Shown: positions 39,610 to 50,472, numbered from the stretch's first letter. The stretch: 64,000 nucleotides of DNA from Photobacterium angustum (GCF_002954615.1 NZ_MSCJ01000001.1:1612001-1676000); one strand, 5' to 3'. The notes: generated by a model not told the origin, from the letters alone. Made by a program: numbers and translations.

Positions 39610-40301
39610 TAAGCCTCCACAACGACTTGAGATAACACGCCATCTTGCATATGCATACAACGGTCGAGCTTTGCCGCTAATGCACTATCATGGGTAACGA
39701 CTAAAAATGCGGTACCTGATTCTGCATTTAATTTACGCATCAAGTCATAAATTTCTAATGCTGTTTTATGATCAAGATTACCCGTAGGTTCATCAGCTAA
39801 AACAATAGAAGGATTGTTTACCAAAGCACGCGCAATGGCGACACGTTGGCGTTCACCACCACTCAATTCTGAAGGGCGGTGCTCATAACGATGACTAAGA
39901 CCCACTAAAGACAGCATATCTTGTGCACATGTCCGCGCTTGACTTACACTTTTACCACCAATTAACAACGGCATAGCGACATTTTCAACGGCAGTGAAGT
40001 CTGCAAGTAAGTGGTGAAACTGGTATACAAAGCCAATTTCTTGATTACGAATTTTCGCTTGTTTGTTCGCACTTAAAATATCTAAGCGCTGCCCTTTAAA
40101 GAACACTTCCCCATCAGTAGGTTCATCTAATGCCCCTAAAATGTGCAACAGTGTACTTTTTCCTGAGCCAGATGATCCTACGATAGCAACCAACTCATTG
40201 TCAGCAATTTCTAAATCAACTTGCTTTAAAACTTCAGTCTCAAACTGCCCTTCTTTATAGGTTTTACAAAGTTGGTGACAAGATAACAACGCATTATTCA
40301 T
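39609..40301 (-). CDS. lolD: LolD, lipoprotein release ATPase
   Basis: Encodes 230 residues from the ATG at 40301. Motifs are Walker [18 protein letters not shown], the Q-loop [17 protein letters not shown] that is typical for LolD, signature [15 protein letters not shown] and Walker [12 protein letters not shown]. It powers LolCE-driven lipoprotein release. Its start lies eight bases inside the end of lolC and its stop overlaps the lolE start by one base. Confidence 0.96.
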   Translation of the reverse strand: MNNALLSCHQLCKTYKEGQFETEVLKQVDLEIADNELVAIVGSSGSGKSTLLHILGALDEPTDGEVFFKGQRLDILSANKQAKIRNQEIGFVYQFHHLLADFTAVENVAMPLLIGGKSVSQARTCAQDMLSLVGLSHRYEHRPSELSGGERQRVAIARALVNNPSIVLADEPTGNLDHKTALEIYDLMRKLNAESGTAFLVVTHDSALAAKLDRCMHMQDGVLSQVVVEA

Positions 40302-41502
40302 AACGAAGAGCCTCAGCAGGACGGACAGCGGCCGCACGATAAGAAGGAAAAACAGTCGCTAATAAACTCAAGCTTATAGCGCCTAAAATAACAAACATAA
40401 TTTGCATCGGTTCAATCAAGGTTGGTAATGTGCCACCGATCGATGCTAAATCAACACCCAACACAGAGATAATGGTATTGAGATAATGCGCGACTAACGC
40501 GCCGAGCAAACCACCTAATAATGCACCGATAACACCACTACTTGCACCTTGAACAATAAAAATCGTCAAGACTTGGCGGTGAGTCATACCTTGGGTTTTT
40601 AATATTGCAACTTCTGATTGTTTCTCCATCACCACCATCACTAAAGCAGAAATGATGTTAAAAGCCGCCACACCAATGATCAAACCAAGCATCAAGCCCA
40701 TCATATTCTTTTCCATTTTTACAGCTTGGAAAAGTTCACCGCGCTGCTCGCGCCAATCAGACCACGTCCAATCATTAGGTAATTTCAATTTAGCTAATTC
40801 AGGAACAACGAATGGATCATCAAGGTATAAACGCCAACCTGTCATTTGATCCTGCTTATAGCGTAACAAACGTCCTGCATCTGAAATATTGGTGTATACC
40901 AATTGTTTATCAACATCAGAGCCAGTGTCATAAATACCTGAAACTTCAAACTTTCGTTGGCTCGGCATACGACCAATTGGCGTAAATTGACTTGCACTGG
41001 TCACCATTAAACGAATTTTATCGCCAGGTTGAACACCTAGTTCAACGGCCAACGCTTGGCCAATAACAACTTTAAAACTTCCAGGAGTAAGATCACTTAA
41101 GCGCCCCACCATCATATGACGTGAGATGGGATCATATTGATTAGGTTCAATACCAATCATCGTGCCAGCGGAAATTGAGTTTGCGCTTTGAATAATCGCT
41201 TCACCGCGTGTGATCGCCGTTACATCTGTCACATGTGGCAATTTTTTTAACACTTCAGGTGCGTTTTCTGATAACGGTACTCGTCCATCTGCGCTCGATA
41301 CGACGGCTTGCGGTAGAACACCTAAAATTCGACCTTTTAGCTGATCTTCAAAGCCGTTCATCACAGACATAACGGTAATTAACGCTATTACACCAATAGT
41401 AATACCGGCTGTAGACATATAAGAGACAAAGCGACTAAAACGATCGCCTGATCGACCACGTAAATAACGTAAGCCAATAAAAAAAGAAACTGGATGAAAC
41501 AT
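40294..41502 (-). CDS. lolC: LolC, lipoprotein release ABC permease subunit
   Basis: Encodes 402 residues. It has the same layout as LolE: one N-terminal helix (about 22-45), a periplasmic domain and three C-terminal helices. [18 protein letters not shown] and [19 protein letters not shown] are family landmarks, and it ends [15 protein letters not shown]. LolC provides the hook that recruits LolA. First gene of the lolCDE operon, divergent from the PilZ gene. Confidence 0.95.
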   Translation of the reverse strand: MFHPVSFFIGLRYLRGRSGDRFSRFVSYMSTAGITIGVIALITVMSVMNGFEDQLKGRILGVLPQAVVSSADGRVPLSENAPEVLKKLPHVTDVTAITRGEAIIQSANSISAGTMIGIEPNQYDPISRHMMVGRLSDLTPGSFKVVIGQALAVELGVQPGDKIRLMVTSASQFTPIGRMPSQRKFEVSGIYDTGSDVDKQLVYTNISDAGRLLRYKQDQMTGWRLYLDDPFVVPELAKLKLPNDWTWSDWREQRGELFQAVKMEKNMMGLMLGLIIGVAAFNIISALVMVVMEKQSEVAILKTQGMTHRQVLTIFIVQGASSGVIGALLGGLLGALVAHYLNTIISVLGVDLASIGGTLPTLIEPMQIMFVILGAISLSLLATVFPSYRAAAVRPAEALRYE

Positions 41503-41755
41503 AGGATTGAGAAACCACTCCTTTATTAGGTTGGTAAAGAATACTCGTTCACATCATCAATTACCATCCGACATGGTAAATGTAATGTAAATTCAGTGAC
41601 TAAATGATAAACACTTACGCCGCTTTTCTTGCTCTAGTATGATTGCTAAGTAATAATCAGTTCAATTAAATCAAGCTTTATATGCTGTGGCTGTAAGTTA
41701 TGACATCCGCTCCTATTATTAGTTTGAAATAGGATTTATTCACAGTGAGTGCGTT

Positions 41756-42340
41756 ATGACACAACAAGATGAGTATTTTTCAGTCCAGCTAGGGCTTACT
41801 ATTAACGTTGAACGTTTATCATCTAATGAAAGCGTACCTGACGAACAAGATTTCAATGCCGAAATTCCGCCTTTATTTCGTATTGCCAGCGAGTGTTCGA
41901 CGTTAGAAGATAATGCCGATCGTTTATTCGCCAGTTTCAATAAAAATGAAACACAAGCATTAACGGATTACCTTGCAGCACAAAACAGTAAAATTAATCT
42001 ATTACTGTCTTATGTCTTATCGCAGCAAGATGATCCTACCTATCGTTTTACTACCTTAACTTTTGGCGCAAGTAACCTTAGTTTTACCAGTTCATCTTCC
42101 TATCAGGTTGGCACTAATGTTAGAGTGAAACTGTTTTTAGATTACCCAGCCGCTGCTATTTTTTGCTACGCTGAAGTCACCGAAAGTATTGCTAGCGATG
42201 AGCAATTTATCATTAAATTGCGTTATACCCGTTTGCTTGAAGATGATCGAGATTTGCTGATCCGCGCCGCTTTATATAGCCAGCAAAAACTTTTACGCCA
42301 ACGTGCTCAACAACGACAATTAAATAATAACGATGAATAA
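41756..42340 (+). CDS. PilZ-domain protein, PlzB-like
   Basis: Encodes 194 residues. The fold resembles PilZ proteins, and its place directly before mfd matches Vibrio PlzB, so orthology is likely. The canonical cyclic di-GMP motifs are poor: the (D/N)xSxxG element reads NLSFT without its glycine (in FGASNLSFTSSSS), and the preceding RxxxR element is not evident. It may not bind cyclic di-GMP. Its stop overlaps the mfd start by eight bases, so the two are co-translated. Confidence 0.75.
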   Translation: MTQQDEYFSVQLGLTINVERLSSNESVPDEQDFNAEIPPLFRIASECSTLEDNADRLFASFNKNETQALTDYLAAQNSKINLLLSYVLSQQDDPTYRFTTLTFGASNLSFTSSSSYQVGTNVRVKLFLDYPAAAIFCYAEVTESIASDEQFIIKLRYTRLLEDDRDLLIRAALYSQQKLLRQRAQQRQLNNNDE

Positions 42341-45300
42341 TAAACACTTACTTTCTATACCCTTACCTAGTAAGGCTGGGGATAACCGTTATATCGGTAA
42401 TATCAAGGGTGCAGCCCTTGCACTGTCTTTTGCAGAAGTTGCAGCATCACACAAAGGCCCTGTTCTTGCAGTGGTTCCTGATACCCAAACAGCCTTAAAA
42501 CTTCAGCCAGAAATCACGCAATTTTGCGATGTTGAGGTGAACGTTTTTCCAGATTGGGAAACCCTGCCTTATGATAATTTCTCTCCACACCAAGATATTA
42601 TTTCTGAACGTTTAGCGCGTTTATACAAAATGCCAAGCCAAAAATCTGGCATTATTCTGGTTCCGATCAGTACCTTACTTCAGCGTCAAACCCCAAGAGA
42701 ATTCATCCACCAGCATGCTTTAATCGTAAAAGCTGGCGATCGAATGTCACTTGAAAAACTGCGCTTACAGCTTGAAGTATCTGGTTATCGCCATGTCGAT
42801 CAAGTGATGGAGCATGGCGAGTATGCCAGCCGAGGCTCGCTGCTTGATTTGTTCCCAATGGGTAGTCAATCTCCTTATCGTATCGATTTTTTTGACGATG
42901 AAGTCGACTCTATTCGTCAATTTGATCCAGATAACCAACGTTCTACCGGTGAAATTGATAGTATCGATTTATTACCTGCGCATGAGTTCCCAACTGATGA
43001 TATCGCAGTAGAAAACTTCCGCATGCGCTGGCGTGAACGTTTTGAAGCTCGTCGTGAACCAGAATCTATTTATCAACAAGTCAGCAAACGCACATGGCCT
43101 GCAGGTATTGAATACTGGCAACCACTGTTTTTTGATAAAACAGAAACCTTATTTGATTACTTACCTGACACGTCTTTACTTATCACGTTAGGTGATTTAG
43201 AGCCTGCCGTTGATAGCTTTTTAGCCGATGCTGAATACCGTTACGATCAACGTCGTGTTGATCCATTACGTCCTTTACTTGAACCTAAAGAACTATGGCT
43301 AACAAAAGATGAAATGTTCACAGGCTTTAAGAACCTGCCTCGCGTTCGTATTCAGTCTGAGCCTGTCGATAGCCAAAAAGCTGGCCGTTTTAATCCTGAA
43401 TTAAAACCCGTACCAAACATCACAATTAATCATCAACTTAAAGAGCCGTTTGCTGAACTAAGACGCTTTGATGAGCAATTCCAAGGCAAAGTCATTTTCT
43501 CTGTTGCCTCTGAAGGCCGTCGAGAAGCACTGCTAGATCTATTAGCACGGATCAAAGTTCGTCCATTGGTTTGTAAAACCTTAGATGAAGCCCTTGATAA
43601 CCCGACTAAACATAGCCTTGTTATCGGCTCGGCTGAAAATGGCTTTATTCTTGATGATCCTGCTGTTGCGTTCTTGTGTGAAAGTGACTTACTTGGTGAA
43701 CGTATTGTTCAACGTCGTCGCCGCGACGATAAAAAAACCACGGTCAATGCCGATACGATCATCCGTAACCTTGCTGAACTGCAAGTGGGGCAACCTGTCG
43801 TTCACATTGATCACGGCATAGGACGTTACCAAGGTTTACAAACCCTTGAAGCGGGCGGTATTAAAACCGAGTATGTGACACTTGAATATCAAGGTGGCGC
43901 TAAACTCTATGTTCCTGTTGCATCACTACATTTAATTAGCAGTTACTCTGGTGGCGCTGAAGATACCGCACCTATTCATAAATTAGGTGGTGAAACATGG
44001 TCTAAAGCTCGCCGAAAAGCTGCAGAGAAAGTACGTGATGTGGCGGCTGAATTACTGGATGTTTACGCTAAACGTGAATTAAAACCAGGCGTTAAATTTA
44101 CCCTAGATCGTGAGGCGTACGCTGAATTCAGCGCAGGTTTCCCATATGAAGAAACCTACGATCAAGCCTTAGCAATTAACGCAGTTCTGTCTGATATGTG
44201 TCAAACCAAGGTTATGGATCGCCTTGTTTGTGGTGATGTGGGCTTTGGTAAAACGGAAGTCGCCATGCGTGCTGCATTTGTGGCCGTTGATAATAACAAA
44301 CAGGTTACAGTGTTAGTGCCAACTACCCTATTGGCACAACAACACTTTGAAAACTTCCGTGACCGTTTTGCAAATACGCCAGTGCGTGTCGAGGTATTAT
44401 CTCGATTTAAAACAGCAAAAGAGCAAAAACAAATTTTAGCGGATGTCGAAGAAGGTAAAATCGACATCTTAATTGGTACTCATAAGCTACTAAACAGCAG
44501 TGTGAACTACCATGATTTAGGCTTATTGATTGTCGATGAAGAGCACCGTTTTGGTGTTCGTCAGAAAGAGAAAATCAAAGCGATTCGTGCCAATGTCGAT
44601 ATCTTAACCTTAACGGCAACACCGATTCCTCGTACATTAAACATGGCAATGAGTGGGATGCGCGATCTTTCGATTATCGCCACGCCACCGGCTCGTCGTT
44701 TAGCGATCAAAACATTTGTTCGCCAATCCGATGATGCCGTTATTCGTGAAGCAGTGCTACGTGAAATCAGCCGTGGTGGTCAGGTTTACTTCCTGCATAA
44801 CGAAGTCGATAGCATTGAAAAAACGACCGAAGATTTAGCAAAATTGATCCCTGAAGCCCGTATTACCTTTGCTCACGGGCAAATGCGCGAGCGTGAACTC
44901 GAAAAGATCATGGGCGATTTTTACCACCAGCGTTTTAATGTACTAGTGTGTACCACTATTATTGAAACTGGTATCGATGTCCCTACTGCTAATACCATTA
45001 TTATGGATCGTGCAGATAATCTTGGCTTGGCTCAGTTACACCAATTACGTGGTCGTGTTGGTCGTTCTCACCACCAAGCTTATGCTTATCTATTAACACC
45101 ACATCCAAAGCGTATGACGAAAGATGCGGTGAAACGCCTTGAAGCCATTTCTTCTCTTGAAGATCTTGGTGCAGGCTTTACGTTAGCAACCCATGATTTA
45201 GAGATTCGTGGTGCTGGTGAATTACTTGGTGACGAACAGAGTGGTCAAATTCAGTCGGTTGGCTTTAGCCTCTTTATGGAAATGTTAGAACAAGCCGTTG

Positions 45301-45794
45301 AAGCCCTAAAAGAAGGTAAAGAGCCTTCGTTAGATGATCTACTTAAACAGCAAACAGAAGTTGAGTTACGTATTCCAGCATTACTACCTGATGACTACAT
45401 CCCTGATATTAATACCCGTTTATCACTTTACAAGCGCATCGCAAGTACTAGTGATGACAACGAGATAAACGAAATTAAAGTCGAGCTAATTGACCGATTT
45501 GGCTTATTACCAGAAGCGGCATCGAACTTACTGACAGTAAACAGTGTCAAACTTAAAGCAGCAACGCTTGGTATTAAGAAAATCGAGAACGGTGAAAAAG
45601 GCGGCTATTTCGAATTTGATCAAAATGCAGCAATCAATCCAACCTTCCTTGTTGGTTTACTGCAAACCCAGCCAAATATTTTCAGAATGGAAGGCCCAAC
45701 AAAACTGAAAATAATTGCTGAGCAAAGTGATCGTAAAAAGCGAATTAAGTTCCTTGAAGATCTTCTTGAACAATTTCGTCAGCACATGGTGTAA
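42333..45794 (+). CDS. mfd: Mfd, transcription-repair coupling factor
   Basis: Encodes 1153 residues, full length. The N-terminal UvrB-like region, a RNA polymerase-interacting domain (LQVGQPVVHIDHGIGRYQGL near 480) and the RecG-like helicase follow in order. Helicase motifs are Walker A CGDVGFGKTEVAM near 635, DEEH near 735, and LRGRVGRSHHQAYAY. Mfd displaces RNA polymerase stalled at lesions and recruits UvrA for nucleotide excision repair. It is translationally coupled to the PilZ gene. Confidence 0.98.
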   Translation: MNNKHLLSIPLPSKAGDNRYIGNIKGAALALSFAEVAASHKGPVLAVVPDTQTALKLQPEITQFCDVEVNVFPDWETLPYDNFSPHQDIISERLARLYKMPSQKSGIILVPISTLLQRQTPREFIHQHALIVKAGDRMSLEKLRLQLEVSGYRHVDQVMEHGEYASRGSLLDLFPMGSQSPYRIDFFDDEVDSIRQFDPDNQRSTGEIDSIDLLPAHEFPTDDIAVENFRMRWRERFEARREPESIYQQVSKRTWPAGIEYWQPLFFDKTETLFDYLPDTSLLITLGDLEPAVDSFLADAEYRYDQRRVDPLRPLLEPKELWLTKDEMFTGFKNLPRVRIQSEPVDSQKAGRFNPELKPVPNITINHQLKEPFAELRRFDEQFQGKVIFSVASEGRREALLDLLARIKVRPLVCKTLDEALDNPTKHSLVIGSAENGFILDDPAVAFLCESDLLGERIVQRRRRDDKKTTVNADTIIRNLAELQVGQPVVHIDHGIGRYQGLQTLEAGGIKTEYVTLEYQGGAKLYVPVASLHLISSYSGGAEDTAPIHKLGGETWSKARRKAAEKVRDVAAELLDVYAKRELKPGVKFTLDREAYAEFSAGFPYEETYDQALAINAVLSDMCQTKVMDRLVCGDVGFGKTEVAMRAAFVAVDNNKQVTVLVPTTLLAQQHFENFRDRFANTPVRVEVLSRFKTAKEQKQILADVEEGKIDILIGTHKLLNSSVNYHDLGLLIVDEEHRFGVRQKEKIKAIRANVDILTLTATPIPRTLNMAMSGMRDLSIIATPPARRLAIKTFVRQSDDAVIREAVLREISRGGQVYFLHNEVDSIEKTTEDLAKLIPEARITFAHGQMRERELEKIMGDFYHQRFNVLVCTTIIETGIDVPTANTIIMDRADNLGLAQLHQLRGRVGRSHHQAYAYLLTPHPKRMTKDAVKRLEAISSLEDLGAGFTLATHDLEIRGAGELLGDEQSGQIQSVGFSLFMEMLEQAVEALKEGKEPSLDDLLKQQTEVELRIPALLPDDYIPDINTRLSLYKRIASTSDDNEINEIKVELIDRFGLLPEAASNLLTVNSVKLKAATLGIKKIENGEKGGYFEFDQNAAINPTFLVGLLQTQPNIFRMEGPTKLKIIAEQSDRKKRIKFLEDLLEQFRQHMV

Positions 45795-45808
45795 GTAAAC
45801 CATCCTCT

Positions 45809-45841
45809 AAAGTACTGACCGAGCAAGGTCAGTACTTTATA
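45809..45841 (+). terminator. Terminator after mfd
   Basis: A 12-bp perfect stem (45809-45820 with 45827-45838) has a six-base loop, followed by ATATTT. The T run is short. Confidence 0.65.
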
Positions 45842-45874
45842 TTTACATACTTCCCCAATTTCGGCAGGATAGCT

Positions 45875-46429
45875 ATGAAACTTGATTTCGAAATCTCTAC
45901 TCCTCGGCTCATTCTTCGCCCATTTAAAAATGCTGATCTCAATGATTTTCTCGCAGCCGTACATGACTCAGTTAATGAACTCAGTCCATGGCTTGAATGG
46001 TGTGATAATAGCTTTGATCAACATGATGCCCATGAATGGATCAGTGCAAGTCGACTCAGCTGGCAAACCGATTTTAGCTATGAATTTGCCATCTTTAGTC
46101 GCTTTGATGATGCGTTTATTGGGACAGTTTCTCTTAGTGCGATTATTCCTATGACCAATAGTGCAAACTTAGGCTATTGGATAAAAACAGGTTGTCATCG
46201 ACAAGGGTTTGCGACTGAAGCGAATATTGCAGCCGTACAATTTGCTTTTCAAATGTTGGGTTTAACGCGCTTAGAAATCATTACGCATATCGATAATTAT
46301 GCAAGCCAAAAAACAGCAAAAGCGTGCAATGCTAAATTTGAATGTGAAGCGCGTAATCGCATTTATTATCATAATAAACCGCTTGATGGTCTTGTTTATT
46401 CGCTAGTACCAAGCGATTTATTCACTTAA
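45875..46429 (+). CDS. GNAT acetyltransferase, RimJ/RimL type
   Basis: Encodes 184 residues. TPRLILRPFKNADLNDF at the N-terminus and NLGYWIKTGCHRQGFATEA (acetyl-CoA binding, RxxGxA-type) are typical of ribosomal-protein or small-molecule N-acetyltransferases of the RimJ group. The later VKTAKACNAKFE-like stretch (ASQKTAKACNAKFEC) is the usual C-terminal signature. The substrate cannot be told. It has an AGGAT site before the ATG and stands alone. Confidence 0.85.
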   Translation: MKLDFEISTPRLILRPFKNADLNDFLAAVHDSVNELSPWLEWCDNSFDQHDAHEWISASRLSWQTDFSYEFAIFSRFDDAFIGTVSLSAIIPMTNSANLGYWIKTGCHRQGFATEANIAAVQFAFQMLGLTRLEIITHIDNYASQKTAKACNAKFECEARNRIYYHNKPLDGLVYSLVPSDLFT

Positions 46430-46535
46430 ATTAAAAAGCTGCATTTAAGATACACTTTATTATCACACATCAACATTTCCTTTATGTCCTTCACTTATGC
46501 TGTATTCGTAAACAATCTTGAAGGACAACTCCCCG

Positions 46536-46775
46536 ATGAATACATATCACGCTCACGATATCCTTAATTTACTGATCGAATCTCAACAGCCGTACACAAT
46601 AGAAACATTGAAAGTAAAAATTGCGAATAGCTACGGCGCTGATGCGACGTTTTACACCTGTAAGTTAAAAGATTTAACGATTGAACAATTGTTAGAATTT
46701 TTTGTTGCTAAGAACAAAGTGACAATTACAGATGGCATCGTTACGACTAACATTGCCAATATGTGTCACCATTAA
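46536..46775 (+). CDS. YecH-like small protein
   Basis: Encodes 79 residues from the ATG at 46536, with an AAGGA site upstream. MNTYHAHDILNLLIES, then ATFYTCKLKDLT and a C-terminal MCHH match YecH-family proteins, which carry a putative metal-binding cluster of His and Cys residues. The function is unknown. It lies close upstream of the FKBP gene on the same strand and has a normal length for the family. Confidence 0.82.
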   Translation: MNTYHAHDILNLLIESQQPYTIETLKVKIANSYGADATFYTCKLKDLTIEQLLEFFVAKNKVTITDGIVTTNIANMCHH

Positions 46776-46866
46776 ACGATTAAGCACAACATTCTTTACA
46801 GTTTCATGCTGTTAGAAAAACGACACAGTGGTAAGATGCAAGAAATTCATTTGTAAGGAAACTATT

Positions 46867-47340
46867 GTGTCCAAAATTGTTATTGCCGTTATTGTTGCCG
46901 TATTACTCGCTTTCTTCCTTTATCGTTCATACAACAATAAGCAAGTTGCTGCTGAAAACATCAAACAAGGTGAAGCTTTTCTTGCGGAAAATAAATTAAA
47001 AGAAGGCGTACAAACGACGCCTTCTGGTCTGCAATACCTTGTTTTACAAAAAGGAACAGGGACTGAACACCCTAAAGCGACAGATAGCGTAACAGTGCAT
47101 TACCACGGTACTTTAATTAATGGCACTGTGTTTGATAGCTCAGTCGATCGTGGTGAAAAAATTTCATTTCCACTTAACCGTGTGATCAAAGGTTGGACGG
47201 AAGGCTTACAACATATGGTTGTTGGTGAAAAAATGCGTTTCTTCATTCCAGCTAATCTAGCTTATGGTAATAACGGTGCAGGTAGCATTCCACCTGGCTC
47301 AGTGCTCATTTTTGATGTTGAGTTATTTAAAATCAACTAA
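46867..47340 (+). CDS. FKBP-type peptidyl-prolyl isomerase, membrane-anchored
   Basis: Encodes 157 residues from a GTG at 46867 preceded by AAGG; an ATG-like earlier start is possible but has no matching ribosome site. A single N-terminal hydrophobic segment (about 3-18) is a signal anchor. The FKBP domain (about 50-157) contains VTVHYHGTLINGTVFDSS, VIKGWTEGLQHM and IPPGSVLIFDVEL, the active-site pattern of FkpA/FklB enzymes. It should speed prolyl isomerisation of proteins at the envelope. Terminator follows. Confidence 0.88.
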   Translation: MSKIVIAVIVAVLLAFFLYRSYNNKQVAAENIKQGEAFLAENKLKEGVQTTPSGLQYLVLQKGTGTEHPKATDSVTVHYHGTLINGTVFDSSVDRGEKISFPLNRVIKGWTEGLQHMVVGEKMRFFIPANLAYGNNGAGSIPPGSVLIFDVELFKIN

Positions 47341-47359
47341 TAGAAAACAGATATAAACA

Positions 47360-47388
47360 AAAACGCCAGCAAAAATGCTGGCGTTTTT
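47360..47388. terminator. Bidirectional terminator between the FKBP gene and ndh
   Basis: An 11-bp stem AAAACGCCAGC/GCTGGCGTTTT (47360-47387) has T runs on both strands. It serves convergent genes. Confidence 0.85.
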
Positions 47389-47418
47389 TATGTCACTATT
47401 TAAACCACTATCACTAAC

Positions 47419-48714
47419 TTAGTGCAGCTTTAAACTTGGGCGAAGTACACGGTTTATACGGCTTACTAACATAATAAGTCCTGTTTTAAACATGCCATGT
47501 AGCGCCATTTGGTGCATACGGTATAGTGAGATATACACCATACGTGCTATGCGCCCTTCTACCATCATTGAACCTTTTGATAAGTTACCCATTAGGCTGC
47601 CAACAGTTGAGAAACGGCTTAGTGATACTAATGAGCCATGATCGCTATACACATACGGTTTCTGTTCACGATCTGTGATTTTCGCAACAATGTTTGAGAA
47701 ACAGCGACTTGCCATTTGGTGTGCCGCTTGCGCACGAGGTGGAACAAATGAACCATCTTCCTGCACACAAGATGCCAAATCACCAATCACATAAATATTA
47801 TCATCACGGGTCGTTTGTAGCGTTGGTTTAACTACTAACTGATTAATACGGTTCGTTTCAAGCCCTGCAATATCTTTCATGAAATCAGGTGCTTTGATAC
47901 CGGCAGCCCATACCATGATTTGTGCTGGAATATGATCGCCATCTTTTGTGGTTAAGCCTGTTTCATCAGCCTTAGTTACCATAGTACCAGTACGTACGGT
48001 TACACCCAGCTTAGTTAACTCGTTATGCGCCGCTTGAGAAATACGCGGAGGTAGTGCAGGAAGAATACGATCGCCAGCTTCAACTAGGTTTACGTTTAGA
48101 CGAGAGCTATCTAAGTCACCAAAACCATAGTTATGTAACTCTTGTACTGCATTGTGAAGCTCTGCTGATAATTCAACACCAGTAGCGCCAGCACCAACAA
48201 TTGCGATATCAACTGTCTTTTGATCTTTGTTTCCATGTAACTTCATGAATTGGTTGTTCATTTCAGTACGGAAACGGTGTGCTTGCTCTGGGCTATCAAG
48301 GAAAATACAGTGGTCACGCACACCCGGAGTATTAAAGTCATTCGATGTAGAACCAATCGCTAACACAAGAATATCGTATTCCAATGTACGCTCAGGTACT
48401 AACAGCTCGTTTTGCTTATCAAATAATGCAGCAAGTGTGATCGTTTTATTTTCACGATCTATCGTTTCTAACGAGCCCATTTGAAAATCAAAGTGGTGGT
48501 TTTTCGCATGTGCTCGATAGCTAATAGCGTCAACACCTGCATCTAATGAACCTGTTGCTACTTCGTGTAGTAATGGTTTCCATAAGTGGCTTGCACGTCG
48601 ATCCACTAAAGTAACTTCTGCGCGGCCTTTACGACCAAGGGTACGTCCAAGCTTTGTCGCAAGCTCTAAACCACCAGCACCGCCTCCAACAACAATAATT
48701 CGAGTCAAAATCAC
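47419..48714 (-). CDS. ndh: Ndh, type II NADH:quinone dehydrogenase
   Basis: Encodes 431 residues. The N-terminal FAD-binding [16 protein letters not shown] and the central NAD-binding [19 protein letters not shown] show the two-dinucleotide fold; [10 protein letters not shown] near 300 closes the FAD site. NDH-2 is a single-subunit peripheral enzyme that passes electrons from NADH to quinones without pumping protons. The C-terminal region is amphipathic and binds the membrane. It forms the end of the conserved hinT-to-ndh cluster. Confidence 0.95.
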   Translation of the reverse strand: MILTRIIVVGGGAGGLELATKLGRTLGRKGRAEVTLVDRRASHLWKPLLHEVATGSLDAGVDAISYRAHAKNHHFDFQMGSLETIDRENKTITLAALFDKQNELLVPERTLEYDILVLAIGSTSNDFNTPGVRDHCIFLDSPEQAHRFRTEMNNQFMKLHGNKDQKTVDIAIVGAGATGVELSAELHNAVQELHNYGFGDLDSSRLNVNLVEAGDRILPALPPRISQAAHNELTKLGVTVRTGTMVTKADETGLTTKDGDHIPAQIMVWAAGIKAPDFMKDIAGLETNRINQLVVKPTLQTTRDDNIYVIGDLASCVQEDGSFVPPRAQAAHQMASRCFSNIVAKITDREQKPYVYSDHGSLVSLSRFSTVGSLMGNLSKGSMMVEGRIARMVYISLYRMHQMALHGMFKTGLIMLVSRINRVLRPSLKLH

Positions 48715-48850
48715 TTCCTCTCTAATCTTATAAATTTTTTAAAACGACAAATACCTCATTGCATAGCAGACTGTTTTTTGTGGTCTGTTTTGCACGCAAA
48801 CTGCTAGGCAAAAAGGGATCTGAAGCCAGTAAAGCCACATATGTGTAGGT

Positions 48851-48871
48851 AGACGGATCTATGATCCGTCT
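48851..48871. other. Inverted repeat between ycfP and ndh
   Basis: AGACGGATC (48851-48859) pairs with GATCCGTCT (48863-48871) around TAT. No T run follows on the minus strand. It may be an mRNA-stabilising hairpin or operator. Confidence 0.4.
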
Positions 48872-48899
48872 AAAGTGTAGGAGGTAGTATGTTTCGTTA

Positions 48900-49439
48900 T
48901 TATTGCGCTTTAAACGCTTTTATTTTTTGTAGATGTTGCGAGATCTTTTTAAACTTATGTGTTTCATTTTCGTCCCACACTATATCATAAAATTGATCTA
49001 GCTCATCTTTTGTAGCTTGATTATCTAATACTTCGTCATTAGTTGAAAGTATGCAAAGACAATTACCTGCATTTTTTTTACGAAAATCTTCAACGCATTT
49101 CGTCATAATGTCAGTATATTCTTCTGGACGATCAATGCGTCCTTCCATATTTTTTTCCGGATGAAGGTTTGGGTTAAAAATGACTTGTTTAATACCACAT
49201 AAGAAACCAATTCTTTCGGCCCAATAGCCCCCTAACCCAACCCCACAGATCAGTGGCGTTGTATCTTTATTCTCGTCTACTAACTTATGAACTTCTTTTA
49301 GTAAATGCTGCATATCATGCTTTGGATGCAGGGTACTGTAATTTACAAAGCGGATATCAGAATCGATAAACTGTAACTGTAATACCTTTTCATGATTACC
49401 AGGGCTTGTTGAATCAAAGCCATGTAGATAAATAATCAT
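48900..49439 (-). CDS. ycfP: YcfP-family alpha/beta-hydrolase-like protein
   Basis: Encodes 179 residues. [17 protein letters not shown] at the start and [15 protein letters not shown] show an esterase-like fold, with glycine replacing the usual nucleophilic serine (GVGLGG in place of GxSxGG). That places it in UPF0227/YcfP, whose function is not known. Synteny with lpoB, thiK and ndh supports the assignment. It is on the same strand as these genes. Confidence 0.87.
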   Translation of the reverse strand: MIIYLHGFDSTSPGNHEKVLQLQFIDSDIRFVNYSTLHPKHDMQHLLKEVHKLVDENKDTTPLICGVGLGGYWAERIGFLCGIKQVIFNPNLHPEKNMEGRIDRPEEYTDIMTKCVEDFRKKNAGNCLCILSTNDEVLDNQATKDELDQFYDIVWDENETHKFKKISQHLQKIKAFKAQ

Positions 49440-49587
49440 ATCAATTCCCTCTCGCTAAAGTTTAAAATCATCCGTGCCCTTGTATAGGACGTTATAAATC
49501 TACCACTTTCTATATGGTTTAACAGGATAATAATGAAAACTATGATCTTCTTTGCAAACTACGTACATTGATAAAAAACGTTCAGTG

Positions 49588-50427
49588 CTACTTCTTTTGA
49601 ATTAACGTCGCGATATCTTTTCTAAGTGACGTGAGTTCACCTTGTAAATGACTTAACTGCTGTGGGCTTAAACTCTCGTTTAACTGTCTCATGATGACAA
49701 AACGCTGGATTAAATACTCATCGAGTTGAGTTTGATAAAGCGCATTTTTAAGAGAAAGAATATTTTTCACTTGTTGCTCGATACTCGATGAAAAATTCGG
49801 ATTAGTACGTTGTTTTAGTATCGTCTTTAATTGTGACAAGTTATCTGTTGCTATGTTTTGAAACATTGTGGATTGCTGTAATTGCAGTTGCGCTAAGTTT
49901 AAAATCAGCTGTTTTTGTTGCTTAGTTAGACGTCCAATCCACTCTTGGGCTTTATCTTCAAGTTCATCATAGCGATCTTCAAGGCGTTGCTGTGGATTTT
50001 TAGATAAACGCTCTTCACGTCGCTCTGCTATCTCTTTTTCAATCGCTTGGACACTGGCTGTAACTTGTGACGTACTCATTGTTTTTACAACATCAATGAT
50101 CGGTGAAACAAAAACCAGAGCTGATGCTTCCCCTGCTTGTGTAAAACGCTGATGGTAATTAGCAATTTGTGCCGCAGTTAAAGGCTTTTTAAGATCGGTT
50201 TGTAAGGCAGAAATCAATTTGTGAAAGACAACTAGTTGCTGCCGTCGATGCTTTACAAGTGCCGATTCAAGGCCTTGCTCTAACGCATCCTGCTGTTGAG
50301 AGTCCAAATCAAGATAATCTGATAAGTAATAATCAATCCAGAAATCCAATGAATTGTATACCAATTTAAATGTGCAACCAGATAACATCACACAAATAAA
50401 GATTATGCTTATCATTCTTTTCAACAT
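49588..50427 (-). CDS. DUF6279-type lipoprotein
   Basis: Encodes 279 residues. A signal peptide with lipobox MLSGCTF leads into a helical, Gln/Leu-rich protein with repeated LxxxQQ patterns. An N-terminal stretch YNSLDFWIDYYLSDYLDLD is typical of DUF6279 lipoproteins. Most of the protein is predicted helix, with no catalytic motif. It occupies the position where Escherichia coli has nagZ between thiK and ycfP. Function unknown; it may act on the cell envelope given its neighbours. Confidence 0.8.
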   Translation of the reverse strand: MLKRMISIIFICVMLSGCTFKLVYNSLDFWIDYYLSDYLDLDSQQQDALEQGLESALVKHRRQQLVVFHKLISALQTDLKKPLTAAQIANYHQRFTQAGEASALVFVSPIIDVVKTMSTSQVTASVQAIEKEIAERREERLSKNPQQRLEDRYDELEDKAQEWIGRLTKQQKQLILNLAQLQLQQSTMFQNIATDNLSQLKTILKQRTNPNFSSSIEQQVKNILSLKNALYQTQLDEYLIQRFVIMRQLNESLSPQQLSHLQGELTSLRKDIATLIQKK

Positions 50428-50472
50428 CAGTACGTCTCCTTGTACAAACGTTTCACACTTTATATAACGTCT

